Shown here piece after piece: positions 16,739-25,933 of a stretch of DNA of 64,000 nt (position 1 is its first letter; each line of letters starts with the position of its first letter). The translations under genes were made by a program, and so were the position numbers. Under the pieces are notes generated by a model. That model ran no database searches. It was given only the letters and a program-made list of their open reading frames with translations, and was not told the origin of the DNA. Where the stretch lies: contig NZ_AXAU01000005.1 in assembly GCF_000472965.1 (NCBI RefSeq), positions 124,001 to 188,000 of the forward strand. The letters run 5' to 3'. The DNA comes from Bradyrhizobium murdochi (GTDB lineage: Bacteria; Pseudomonadota; Alphaproteobacteria; Rhizobiales; Xanthobacteraceae).

Positions 16739-19700
16739 CTACTCCGCCGCCACCAACTGTTGCGCGCGCCACTGGCCGAGCAGGGCGCGGAGTGAGGCCG
16801 GCTTTACCGGCTTGTTGAGGATCGCGATGTTTTCCTCGCGTGCGGCGGCGCGGACGTTGGGGCTGCGATCGGCCGTGATCAGGATGGCCGGAATGTTTTC
16901 GCCGAAGCGGCGACGGATCTCGCGGATCGCGGCAACGCCGTTGCCGCGGTCGAGGTGGTAGTCGACCAGAAGGCCGGTCACGCTGTGGCCGGACGATTCA
17001 ATGGCAGCGATCGCGGCTTCCGGGTCAGCTACCGCGATCACCTCGGCGTTCCAGGCTGTCAGCAGCGTCTTCATGCCGTCGAGGATCGCCGGATCGTTCT
17101 CGATGCAGACGATCAAGGCGCCGCTCATAGGCATCTTGGAAAGCGGCGTCGCGCTGGTGACGGCGTGGGTGTAGTTGACCGCCTTGGCGACCGGCACGGT
17201 CACCGAAAATACCGAGCCGCCGCTGACGTTGGCGTCGATCGCGATGCCGTGGTTGAGCACGCGCGCCAGCCGCTCGACGATCGATAGACCAAGGCCGAGG
17301 CCGCGGGCGATCCGCGCGCCCTGCTCGAGGCGGTGGAATTCCTTGAAAATCTCGCCGCGCTTCATCACGGGAATGCCGACGCCGGTATCGTAGACGGCGA
17401 TCTGCAGGGATTGTCCGTGGCGGCGGCAGCCGACCAGCACGCGCCCGCGCGGGGTGTATTTGATTGCGTTGGAGATGAAGTTCTGCAGCAGCCGCCGCAG
17501 CAGCGAGCGGTCGGACTGCACCGGCAGCGAGCAGGGAACGAAGGTCAGCTCCAGCCCCTTGGCGCGGGCGATCGGCGCAAACTCGATCTCCAGCGAGCGC
17601 ATCAGGTCGGCCATCTTGAAGCTCGAGATCGAGGTCGTCATTGCCCCCGCATCGAGCCGTGAGATGTCCAGCAGCGCGCCGAGGATCTCCTCGATCGCCT
17701 CCAGCGAGTCGTCGATGTTCTCGACCAGGCGGGAATCCTCACCGCCGTTCTGCCGCTCGACGAGGCTGGTGACGTAGAGCCGCGCCGCGTTGAGCGGCTG
17801 CAGGATGTCGTGGCTGGCGGCAGCGAGGAATCGGGTCTTCGAGATGTTGGCATCCTCGGCGGTGCTCTTGGCCCGCGCCAGTTCGGAGTTCAGGCGGGTG
17901 AGTTCCTCGGTGCGGTCGCGCACGCGCTTTTCCAGCGTCGCATTGGCGCGCTCCAGCGCCTCGGCGGCCTCGAAGCTCGGGGTCACGTCGGAGAAGGTGA
18001 TGACGAGGCCGCCGCCCGGCATCCGGTTGGAGCGGACCTCGATCACCATGTGGCGATCGGCTAAGCGCTCCAGATAGGGCTCGCCCTCGGTGGTGTAGGC
18101 CTCCAGCCGCCGCGCCAATAGCGTATCGGGATCGTCGGCGCCGGACGCGCTGACCGCGCCCATGAATTCGAGGATTTCCTGCAAGGGAATGCCGAGCTGC
18201 ACAAGGTGCGGCGGCAGCGCGAGAATTTCGCCGAACTGCCGGTTCGAGCAGATCAGTTGCAGGTCGGCGTCGAACACCGCGATGCCCTGGCGCACATGGT
18301 TGAGCGCGGTCTGCAGGATCTCGCGGTTGAAATGCAGCGCGGCGTGCGAATCGTCGAGCAGCTTCAGCGCGGCCTTGGCGGAGACGGTGCGCTTGCGCAA
18401 GAGAAGCGACATCACGAGGCGCGAGGAGGCCGCGCCGATCGAGGAGGCGATCAGGCGCTCGGCGTATTGCAGCAACTCGAAATCGGCCGGTGCCGCGGGG
18501 TCGAGATTGCCGGGATGACCGGCCGCAAAGGTCTCGAAGGCCTGGGCCGCGCGCTCGGGGCCGAGATATTGCGCCACCGTGCTCTGGATGTCCTGCACGG
18601 TCACGGTGGTGCGCCAGCGCCGGAACGTCGGGGCGATCGGCGCCAGCGTGTTCGGCACGAACAGGTCCGCCTGCAGCCGTTCGATCGAGGACGGCTGGCG
18701 CGCGAGCGACATCACAACATAGGTCAGGATGTTGAGCGCGAGCGACCAGAACACGCCATGCATCAGCGGCGGCAGCTCGGTGCCGAGCAGCGCTTGCGGA
18801 CGTAGTGCTGTGATGCCGAACGGCCCCTGCTGCAGCAACAGAAGGCCGGCCGTACTGCCCTCCAGAAAACTCGGCAGGAACAGCGTGTAGAGCCACACCG
18901 CGATGCCGACCAGCATGCCGCCCATCGCCCCGCGTGCGGTTCCCTGGCGCCACACCAGGCCGCCGAAGAAGGCCGGCGCGAGTTGCGCCAGCGCCGCGAA
19001 CGACAGCAGGCCGATCGCCGCCAATTGGGTGTTGCCGAGCGCGCGGTAGTAGAAATACGCCATCACCATGATGGCGAAGATCGCCAAGCGCCTAATCTTG
19101 AGCAGGAAGTCGCCGAAATCCTTGCTGCCGTAGCGAGCCCCGGGACTTCCCTTCAGCACCATCGGCAGCACGATGTCGTTGGAGACCATGATGGAGAGCG
19201 CGACGCATTCGACGATCACCATCGCGGTCGCGGCCGACAGGCCGCCGACGAACACGGCGATGCTGAGCAGCGCGGAATTTGCCTCGATCGGCAGCGCCAG
19301 CACATACATGTCGCTGTCGACGGCGCCGAACGGGAAGGTGACGAGACCGGCGATCGCGATCGGAATCACGAACAGGTTGATGGCGACCAGATAGAGCGGG
19401 AACAGCCAGCGCGCGCGGCGGACCTCCTCAGGGCTGGAATTCTCGACCACGCTGACGTGGAACTGCCGCGGCAGCAGCATGATCGCGCAAAACGACAACA
19501 GCGTCATGGTCAGGAAATTGCCGATCGACGGCACGTAGCTGATGGCGCGCACTGCCTCCGGTGTCTTCATCGCGCGCTCGATCAGTTCGACGGGCGTGAA
19601 CATCCAGAAGGTTACGAACGCGCCGGCGGCGATAAAGGCCACCAGCTTGACGATGGACTCGGTGGCGATCGCCAGCATAAGGCCGTGCTGATGCTCGGTG

Positions 19701-20248
19701 GCGTCGGTCTGGCGGGTGCCGAACAGCACCGCGAATGCCGCCATCGCCAAGGTGACGACCAGTGCGATGTCGCCGATCAGCGGAATCGAGGAGAACAGCT
19801 TGTCCTCGGTCAGGATCGTCTCCAGCGACGAGGCCACCGCCTTGAGCTGCAGCGCGATGTAGGGCACCGAGCCCACGATCGCGATGACAGCCACGGTGGC
19901 GGCGACCGCCTGGCTCTTGCCGTAGCGCGCCGCGATGAAGTCGGCGATCGAGGTGATGTTCTGCGACTTGGCGAGCTGGATCACGCGCCGCAGCAGCGGC
20001 GTGCAAAGCCCGATCATCAGGATCGGGCCGACATAGATCGCAAGGAAGTCGACGCTGGTGCGAGTGGCGAAGCCGACCGAGCCGAAGAAGGTCCAGGAGG
20101 TGCAGTAGATCGCGAGCGACAGCGGATAGATCAGCATGCTGGCGCGGCCGCGCTGGCTCGGCGACAGGCGGTCGCCGTAGCTGGCGACGACGAACAGCAG
20201 TCCGATATAGGCGAACGCGGTGGCGATTACGCCCCAGTCGTGCAGCAT
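16739..20248 (-). CDS. Hybrid sensor kinase with SSS symporter domain (CrbS-like)
   Basis: 1169-residue hybrid histidine kinase. About the first 500 residues are a 13-helix sodium:solute symporter-like domain (MLHDWGVIATAFAYIGLLFV onward). Then come a STAC-like linker, a PAS domain (HVRQGIAVFDADLQLICSNR), a coiled coil, HisKA with AAASHDILQPLNAARLY (His near 812), HATPase with N box NFISNAIKYTPRG and DTGVGIP / GLGLGLSIVERL, and a C-terminal receiver with LLVDYHLDRG (Asp near 1094). This is the CrbS/MxtR architecture that controls acetyl-CoA synthetase and acetate use in Vibrio and Pseudomonas. The ATG at 20248 has GGGAGA upstream; a longer frame to 20374 is not protein-like. Confidence 0.92.
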   Translation of the reverse strand: MLHDWGVIATAFAYIGLLFVVASYGDRLSPSQRGRASMLIYPLSLAIYCTSWTFFGSVGFATRTSVDFLAIYVGPILMIGLCTPLLRRVIQLAKSQNITSIADFIAARYGKSQAVAATVAVIAIVGSVPYIALQLKAVASSLETILTEDKLFSSIPLIGDIALVVTLAMAAFAVLFGTRQTDATEHQHGLMLAIATESIVKLVAFIAAGAFVTFWMFTPVELIERAMKTPEAVRAISYVPSIGNFLTMTLLSFCAIMLLPRQFHVSVVENSSPEEVRRARWLFPLYLVAINLFVIPIAIAGLVTFPFGAVDSDMYVLALPIEANSALLSIAVFVGGLSAATAMVIVECVALSIMVSNDIVLPMVLKGSPGARYGSKDFGDFLLKIRRLAIFAIMVMAYFYYRALGNTQLAAIGLLSFAALAQLAPAFFGGLVWRQGTARGAMGGMLVGIAVWLYTLFLPSFLEGSTAGLLLLQQGPFGITALRPQALLGTELPPLMHGVFWSLALNILTYVVMSLARQPSSIERLQADLFVPNTLAPIAPTFRRWRTTVTVQDIQSTVAQYLGPERAAQAFETFAAGHPGNLDPAAPADFELLQYAERLIASSIGAASSRLVMSLLLRKRTVSAKAALKLLDDSHAALHFNREILQTALNHVRQGIAVFDADLQLICSNRQFGEILALPPHLVQLGIPLQEILEFMGAVSASGADDPDTLLARRLEAYTTEGEPYLERLADRHMVIEVRSNRMPGGGLVITFSDVTPSFEAAEALERANATLEKRVRDRTEELTRLNSELARAKSTAEDANISKTRFLAAASHDILQPLNAARLYVTSLVERQNGGEDSRLVENIDDSLEAIEEILGALLDISRLDAGAMTTSISSFKMADLMRSLEIEFAPIARAKGLELTFVPCSLPVQSDRSLLRRLLQNFISNAIKYTPRGRVLVGCRRHGQSLQIAVYDTGVGIPVMKRGEIFKEFHRLEQGARIARGLGLGLSIVERLARVLNHGIAIDANVSGGSVFSVTVPVAKAVNYTHAVTSATPLSKMPMSGALIVCIENDPAILDGMKTLLTAWNAEVIAVADPEAAIAAIESSGHSVTGLLVDYHLDRGNGVAAIREIRRRFGENIPAILITADRSPNVRAAAREENIAILNKPVKPASLRALLGQWRAQQLVAAE

Positions 20249-20407
20249 CGCTCTCGGGTCTCCCTCTCCCGGCGCTTGGATTGCGGACGTGTGTTCGTCA
20301 CGCCAGCCGGACGTAAACGCCATGGCCGGAAGAGGCGAATATAGACGCTTTGGGCCGGCAGCGCACGGCGCCACCGGCCCAATTCGAAGGGATTAGGACG
20401 GGTAGGG

Positions 20408-21637
20408 TTACTCGGCCGCCAGCGATTTCTGCCTCACAGGCAGCCCGAGGCGTTCCCAGACCTGCAGCAGCGCTTCCGCGAGCCGATCGATCAGCCCGTC
20501 ATCGTGGTAGGGCGAGGGCGTGATCCGCAGCCGCTCGGTGCCCTTGGCAACCGTCGGATAGTTGATCGGCTGGATGTAGATGCCGTGCTCTTCCAGGAGG
20601 ATGTCGGAGGCCTGCTTGCACTTCTCGGGATCGCCGACGAACAGCGGCACGATGTGGGTGTCGCTCGACATGACAGGCAGCCCGGCAGCATTGAGGATCG
20701 CCTTGACCCGGGCGGCGCGGTCCTGGTGGCGCTCGCGCTCCCAGTTCGAGGTCTTCAAATGCCGGATCGCAGCCGTTGCGGCCGAGCAGATCGCCGGCGG
20801 CAGCGCGGTGGTGAAGATGAACCCCGGCGCGTAGGAGCGAACCGCGTCGATGATCTCGGCATTGCCGGCGATATAGCCGCCGAGGCAGCCGAACGCCTTG
20901 GCGAGCGTGCCTTCGAGCACGTCGATGCGGTGCATGACGCCGTCGCGCTCGGCGATGCCGCCGCCGCGCGGACCGTACATGCCGACCGCATGGACCTCGT
21001 CGACATAGGTCATGGCGCCGTATTTCTCGGCGAGATCGCAGATTTTCGAAAGCGGCGCGACGTCGCCGTCCATCGAATAGAGGCTCTCGCAGGCGATCAG
21101 CTTGGGCCGGTCGGGGCCTGCAGCGATCAAAAGTTCCTCGAGATGGGCGAGGTCGTTGTGGCGGAAGATCTGGCGCTCGCAGCCGGCCTGGCGGACGCCC
21201 TCGATCATCGAATTGTGGTTCAGCGCGTCAGATAGAATGAGGCAGTTCGGAATGAGCTTTGCGATCGTCGAAATGCCGGTCTGGTTCGACACATAGCCCG
21301 AGGTGAACAGCAGCGAGGCCTGCTTGCCATGCAGGTCGGCCAGTTCCTGTTCGAGCTGCACCAGCGGATGGTGGGTACCGGCGATGTTGCGGGTGCCGCC
21401 GGCGCCGGTGCCGACGCGGGTCGCGGTTTCGACCATGGCGCCGACCACTTTCGGGTGCTGGCCCATGCCGAGATAGTCGTTGGAGCACCAGATCACGACA
21501 TCGCGCTTGCCCTTCGGCGAGTGCCAGACCGCATGCGGGAAGCGGCCCGCGATCCGCTCGAGGTCGGCGAAAACGCGGTAGCGCCGCTCATCATGCAGGC
21601 GGTTGAGGGCGGCGTGGAAAAATTTGCTGTAATCCAT
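20408..21637 (-). CDS. hemA: 5-aminolevulinate synthase
   Basis: Pyridoxal-phosphate enzyme joining glycine and succinyl-CoA to 5-aminolevulinate, the first step of heme synthesis in alphaproteobacteria (C4 pathway). The 409-residue length and sequence fit ALAS: start [54 protein letters not shown], and the PLP-lysine region [19 protein letters not shown] use the ATG at 21637; the frame is open to 21721 but the family starts here. An FNR/FixK-type box lies about 130 bases upstream, consistent with oxygen control. Confidence 0.97.
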   Translation of the reverse strand: MDYSKFFHAALNRLHDERRYRVFADLERIAGRFPHAVWHSPKGKRDVVIWCSNDYLGMGQHPKVVGAMVETATRVGTGAGGTRNIAGTHHPLVQLEQELADLHGKQASLLFTSGYVSNQTGISTIAKLIPNCLILSDALNHNSMIEGVRQAGCERQIFRHNDLAHLEELLIAAGPDRPKLIACESLYSMDGDVAPLSKICDLAEKYGAMTYVDEVHAVGMYGPRGGGIAERDGVMHRIDVLEGTLAKAFGCLGGYIAGNAEIIDAVRSYAPGFIFTTALPPAICSAATAAIRHLKTSNWERERHQDRAARVKAILNAAGLPVMSSDTHIVPLFVGDPEKCKQASDILLEEHGIYIQPINYPTVAKGTERLRITPSPYHDDGLIDRLAEALLQVWERLGLPVRQKSLAAE

Positions 21638-21763
21638 CACAAGACCTGGAACGGAACCGGCCGTATTGGCGTGGGGCCTTTTTAGAGCTTTTCCAGCTTT
21701 GATGTCTATGCGAATTCCCACATTTCGGCGAGCCTCCAGGACGCTACTTAGGCGGGGCGAAAA

Positions 21764-21777
21764 TTGATCTAGATCAA
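21764..21777. promoter_or_regulatory. FNR/FixK-type box TTGATCTAGATCAA
   Basis: Perfect TTGA-N6-TCAA palindrome, 127 bases upstream of the hemA ATG and just past the 3' end of the convergently placed... upstream LysR gene on the same strand. In Bradyrhizobium such sites bind FixK2/FNR-type regulators under low oxygen, and oxygen control of hemA has been reported; binding here is inferred. Confidence 0.8.
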
Positions 21778-21781
21778 CATG

Positions 21782-22663
21782 CTAGGTGCGTTTCGCAGCC
21801 GTACCCGCGGCGCCGCGATCTGCGGATTGGACAAGCGAGGCCAGCGCCTCCGCCAGCGCCGCCGCAGCGGCGGCCGGGCGCGCACTTTCGAAGATCGCGA
21901 ATTCGAGATCGGGCAGCGGCGGCAATCCATCGGCGACGCCGAGAACACGCAGGCCATTCGTGATCGCGCTGGACGGAAGTGGTGTGATGGCAAGGCCGGC
22001 CAGCGCCGCGGCGCGTACCCCGGTCAGGCTGGGGCTGGTGTAATTGATCTCCCAGGATGCATCGCTACCGCGCAGCGCTTGCAGCGCCGCCTCGCGCGAT
22101 ACCGAGTGTTCGCGATAAAGCGCCAACGGAAGCGGCGCGCCGGGAACGAGATCGAACGTCTCAGCGGCCGCCCACAACAGCGGTTCGCGCCAAGCCAGGC
22201 GTCCACGCGACGTCCCGAGCGGGCGCTTGGCAAGCACGACGTCGAGCCGTCCTCGGTCGAGCAATTCGATCAGTCCCGAGCTGACGCCGATCTGCACTTC
22301 GAGCTTCACATGGCGGTGCAGGCTGGCGAAACGGCCGAGCGCCGGAGGCAGCGATCCGCCGGCCACCTCCTCGACGGCGCCGAGGCGCACCGTGCCGGAG
22401 AGCTGCGGCGCGGTGAGACGATGACGAGCCGTCTCCTCAAGCTGCAGCAGCCGCCGCGCATCGCCCAGCAGCATCTCGCCGTCATCGGTCAGCGCCACCG
22501 CGCGCGTGGTGCGGCGGAATAGTGGGCGTTTGGCCTCGAGCTCCAGACGCTTGATGTGCTGGCTAACGGTGGACTGCGTGAGGTGGAGTTGCTCGGCCGC
22601 ACGGTGGAAGCCGCCGCATTCAGCGACCGCGACGAAGGTTTTGAGCAGGTCGAGTTCGAGCAC
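21782..22663 (-). CDS. LysR-family transcriptional regulator (malonate operon)
   Basis: 293-residue LysR regulator. The N-terminal helix-turn-helix is standard (DLLKTFVAVAECGGFHRAAE, LHLTQSTVSQHIKRLE), followed by an effector-binding domain with the usual LGLAITPLPSSAITNGLRVL region. The start codon is GTG. It is divergent from mdcA-matA, with about 120 bases between them holding an AT-rich inverted repeat, so by position it is probably the activator of malonate use and may sense malonate or a CoA ester. The effector cannot be read from sequence. Confidence 0.9.
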   Translation of the reverse strand: MLELDLLKTFVAVAECGGFHRAAEQLHLTQSTVSQHIKRLELEAKRPLFRRTTRAVALTDDGEMLLGDARRLLQLEETARHRLTAPQLSGTVRLGAVEEVAGGSLPPALGRFASLHRHVKLEVQIGVSSGLIELLDRGRLDVVLAKRPLGTSRGRLAWREPLLWAAAETFDLVPGAPLPLALYREHSVSREAALQALRGSDASWEINYTSPSLTGVRAAALAGLAITPLPSSAITNGLRVLGVADGLPPLPDLEFAIFESARPAAAAAALAEALASLVQSADRGAAGTAAKRT

Positions 22664-22692
22664 GGTCGATTGATCGAGTTTTGCGATCAGTC

Positions 22693-22706
22693 ATATTACG
22701 AAATAT
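22693..22706. promoter_or_regulatory. AT-rich inverted repeat, possible LysR site
   Basis: ATATT-ACGA-AATAT lies in the divergent region, 30 bases from the LysR start and 77 from mdcA. AT-rich dyads of this size are the usual LysR recognition type. Assignment is by position only. Confidence 0.4.
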
Positions 22707-22782
22707 TATTTTTATAATCAATTGGCCGCCCCTACGTCTCGGTCACAGGCAAGCCGGTGAGACAAACGGAAGGGCTGCAACC

Positions 22783-24420
22783 ATGTCGGAACAACAAAAC
22801 CCGCGAGCGGCCAGTCGCCGCGAGCGCCTGGCGCGGACGGTGTCCATCTGCGCTGATGGCAGAAAAATATGTCCATCCGGCCGTGCGACCGAGCTGCTCG
22901 AAGCGCTCATCGAACCCGCCGACCGCGTTGCCATCGAAGGCGACAATCAGAAGCAAGCCGATTTCCTCGCCGCGGCACTTGCCGATGTCGACCCGGCGCG
23001 CGTGCATAATCTGCACATGGTGCAGTCGGTCCTGGCACTGCCCGACCATCTGGCCGTGTTCGAGCGCGGCATCGCGAGCCGGCTCGATTTTGCCTTTGCC
23101 GGGCCGCAAAGCCGCAAGCTTGCCGAGCTGGTCGGCGCCGGCGCGATGAAGATCGGCGCGATCCACACCTATCTCGAGCTCTACGCGCGCATGCTGGTCG
23201 ACCTCACGCCGCGCGTTGCGCTGATCGTCGCCGACAAGGCCGACCGGCACGGCAATCTCTACACCGGCCCGAACACCGAAGACACGCCGACGATTGCGGA
23301 AGCGGCCGCTTTCCGCGGCGGTATCGTCGTGGCGCAGGTCAATCAGATTGTCGACGTGCTGCCGCGGGTCGACATCCCCGGCGACTGGGTCGACGTTGTC
23401 GTGCCTTCTCCAAAACCCTACGCAATCGAACCCCTGTTTACCCGCGACCCCGCCAAGATCAGGGAGCAAAATATCCTGATGGCTATGATGGCCGTCGCCG
23501 CGGTCTACGAACCCTATCAGGTGCAGCGACTGAATCACGGGATCGGTTACGCCACCGCGGCGATCGAACTGATCCTGCCGACGTTCGCCGCCTCGCGCGG
23601 ATTGAAGGGCACGGTCGCGAAGCAATTCGTCCTCAATCCGCACCCGACGCTGATCCCGGCGATCGAGGCCGGCTTTGTCGAGAGCGTGTACTGCTTCGGC
23701 TCCGAACTCGGTATGGAACGCTACATGTCGAGCCGGCCGGATGTTTTCCCTGTCGGCGCGGACGGCAATCTGCGCTCGAACCGTGCGCTGGCCCAGGTCG
23801 CCGGCCAATATGCCTGCGATCTTTTCATCGGCGGCACCTTGCAGATCGATTCCGAGGGCAACAGCTCGACGGCGACGAAGGGACGGATCACAGGGTTCGG
23901 TGGCGCGCCGAACATGGGTGCCGATGCGCGCGGGCGCCGCCACGACAGCCCGGCATGGCTGCGCGCGGGAAGGCAGGCCGGCGATCCGATGCGCGGGCGA
24001 AAGCTTGTCGTGCAGATGGTCCAGACCCGCCAGCCTGATGGCACGCCGAGCTTCGTCGAACGGCTCGATGCGTTTGACCTCGCCGCGAGCGCAGGCCTCG
24101 CGCTGCCGCCGGTGATGATCTACGGGGACGACGTCACCCACGTCATCACCGAGGAAGGCGTCGCAAACCTGCTGCTCTGCCGTTCCGCGGACGAGCGTGA
24201 GGCGGCGCTGCGCGCCATTGCCGGCAACACCGAATTCGCGTGCGCGGCCTCAGCGGACCGCACCGAGGATCTGCGTAGGCGCGGCATCGTGCTGCGGCCC
24301 GCCGACCTCGGCATCGATGCGCGGTCAGCGACCCGTGACCTGCTCGCTGCGCAGACGATCGACGATCTCGTCACGTGCTCCGGCGCCCTCTACGAGCCGC
24401 CGGCGAAGTTTCGCCGTTAA
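22783..24420 (+). CDS. mdcA: Malonate decarboxylase alpha subunit-like CoA/ACP transferase
   Basis: 545-residue protein matching MdcA, which transfers the malonyl group onto the acyl carrier of malonate decarboxylase (acetyl-S-ACP:malonate transferase, CoA-transferase fold). Typical segments are AGAMKIGAIHTYLELYARML, DKADRHGNLYTGPNTEDTPT, and YGDDVTHVITEEGVANLLLC near the C terminus. The ATG is preceded by GGAAGGG. Unlike classical mdc operons, no mdcC (ACP), mdcD/E (decarboxylase) or mdcB/G follow; malonyl-CoA decarboxylase is next. I infer a free malonate:acetyl-CoA transferase role here. Confidence 0.88.
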   Translation: MSEQQNPRAASRRERLARTVSICADGRKICPSGRATELLEALIEPADRVAIEGDNQKQADFLAAALADVDPARVHNLHMVQSVLALPDHLAVFERGIASRLDFAFAGPQSRKLAELVGAGAMKIGAIHTYLELYARMLVDLTPRVALIVADKADRHGNLYTGPNTEDTPTIAEAAAFRGGIVVAQVNQIVDVLPRVDIPGDWVDVVVPSPKPYAIEPLFTRDPAKIREQNILMAMMAVAAVYEPYQVQRLNHGIGYATAAIELILPTFAASRGLKGTVAKQFVLNPHPTLIPAIEAGFVESVYCFGSELGMERYMSSRPDVFPVGADGNLRSNRALAQVAGQYACDLFIGGTLQIDSEGNSSTATKGRITGFGGAPNMGADARGRRHDSPAWLRAGRQAGDPMRGRKLVVQMVQTRQPDGTPSFVERLDAFDLAASAGLALPPVMIYGDDVTHVITEEGVANLLLCRSADEREAALRAIAGNTEFACAASADRTEDLRRRGIVLRPADLGIDARSATRDLLAAQTIDDLVTCSGALYEPPAKFRR

Positions 24421-24453
24421 TCCCGCGCCGCAGCCAAGGCAGGAGGTGCAAGC

Positions 24454-25833
24454 ATGTCCCGGCACACGCAAGCAAATGACAGTTCTCTCGTTCCACGTTC
24501 AGCATCGCTTGGGGCCGATTCGCCTCCATGGCTCGATCGACTTCGCTTCTCTCTTGGTCTGCCGGACGAGGCCGGTGCCGCGTCAGGCGGTGAGACGGTC
24601 ACCGCGCTCGAACGTACCGAGCGGCTCGCGGCAGCACTGCTATCGGAGCGCGGCGAAGCGTCAGGCGCGATTGTCGCGCGTGAGCTGCACGAGGCGTTGC
24701 GCGGTCTCGATGCGAGCGCTCGTCTGCGCTTTTACCGCTTCCTCGCGGAAAACTTTCGTCCTGACGTCACCGCGTTGCGGGAGGCCGCGCAAAGCTATCT
24801 TTCCAGTCCAACGATCGAGGGCGCGGCGCGGCTCGCGCAGGCCGCCGATCCGCCGCGGCAGGAAGTCTTACGTAGGATGAACACGGCGCCGGGCGGTACC
24901 AGCGCGCTGGTCGCGATGCGCAAGGAACTGGCGGTGCACCTTCGCGGCGAGCCGGTGTTGAACCTGCTCGACAGCGATCTCAAGCACCTGTTCGCCTCGT
25001 GGTTCAATCGCGGATTCCTCGAGCCGCGCCGCATCGACTGGCAATCGCCAGCGGCGGTGCTCGACAAATTGATCGCTTACGAGGCGGTGCACGAGATCGA
25101 AGGCTGGGACGACCTGCGGCGCCGGCTGGCGGCGGACCGGCGCTGCTTTGCCTTTTTCCATCCCGCGCTGCCGGGCGAACCGCTGATCTTTGTCGAGGTC
25201 GCGCTGGTCGAGGGTCTGGCCGGCGCCGTGCAGCCACTGCTGGCCCAGGACGGAGATGACGAAGCCACGCGGGCGCAACGCGCGGACACCGCGATCTTCT
25301 ATTCGATCTCGAATTGCCAAGCCGGCCTGCGTGGCGTTTCGTTCGGCAATTTCCTGATCAAGCAGGTCGTCGAGGAACTCAAGGCCGAGCTGCCGCGGCT
25401 GACGCGCTTCTCGACGCTGTCGCCGGTGCCGGGATTTCGCCGCTGGCTGAAAAAGCGGCTGGGCACGGCTGATAACCCCGAGTCTGCGGAGTTGGCGCAG
25501 CTCGAGGCCGACGGATGGTGGTGCGACGAGGTGCGGAGCGAGGCGCTTCGGCCGGCGCTGATGCGCCTCTGCGCCATCTACCTCACGCGACAGGTTTTTT
25601 CATCGCAAGAGCCCGCCGATCCGGTGGCGCGCTTTCATCTGGGCAACGGCGCGCGACTGGAGCGGATCAATTGGCTCGGCAACGTCGCACCGCGCGGGAT
25701 CGAGGAATCCTTCGGCATTATGGTCAATTATCTCTACGACCGTCACAGCATCGAGGCCAACCACGAGACCTTTGCCCATGACGGCACCGTGGTGCGTTCG
25801 CCGGAGGTCGATGCCTTGATGGCCGCAACTTAA
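24454..25833 (+). CDS. matA: Malonyl-CoA decarboxylase
   Basis: 459-residue malonyl-CoA decarboxylase (MCD family), converting malonyl-CoA to acetyl-CoA and CO2. Recognisable parts: helical N-terminal domain, LRFYRFLAENFRPD, EGWDDLRRRLAADRRCFAFF, FYSISNCQAGLRGVSFGNFL, FSTLSPVPGFRRWL, and FHLGNGARLERINWLGN followed by SFGIMVNYLYD. AGGAGGTG stands ahead of the ATG and mdcA ends 33 bases upstream, so the two form an operon. In other rhizobia matA goes with matB (malonyl-CoA synthetase) and matC (transporter); neither is here. Confidence 0.93.
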   Translation: MSRHTQANDSSLVPRSASLGADSPPWLDRLRFSLGLPDEAGAASGGETVTALERTERLAAALLSERGEASGAIVARELHEALRGLDASARLRFYRFLAENFRPDVTALREAAQSYLSSPTIEGAARLAQAADPPRQEVLRRMNTAPGGTSALVAMRKELAVHLRGEPVLNLLDSDLKHLFASWFNRGFLEPRRIDWQSPAAVLDKLIAYEAVHEIEGWDDLRRRLAADRRCFAFFHPALPGEPLIFVEVALVEGLAGAVQPLLAQDGDDEATRAQRADTAIFYSISNCQAGLRGVSFGNFLIKQVVEELKAELPRLTRFSTLSPVPGFRRWLKKRLGTADNPESAELAQLEADGWWCDEVRSEALRPALMRLCAIYLTRQVFSSQEPADPVARFHLGNGARLERINWLGNVAPRGIEESFGIMVNYLYDRHSIEANHETFAHDGTVVRSPEVDALMAAT

Positions 25834-25933
25834 GCTCGCCGGGTTGTTCGTCGCGGCCGGCGTGATCTGCGGTCCGGGCTCGTACGGCTGCATCGCGGCG
25901 ACCGCGCAGATGCAGTGAGCGCGTCTTGCCGGA

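Noticed and set aside
18983..20344. 453-residue plus-strand frame opposite the hybrid kinase
   Set aside because: Antisense shadow rich in Arg/Asp/Gln/His; the kinase frame has clear membrane helices and motifs.
22732..24141. 469-residue minus-strand frame opposite mdcA
   Set aside because: No motif, antisense composition, and mdcA is well supported on the plus strand.
25834..25920. Possible tiny lipoprotein-like peptide after matA (LAGLFVAAGVICGPGSYGC)
   Set aside because: The frame has no supported start codon and lies in a short gap; noted only because the composition is hydrophobic with cysteines.
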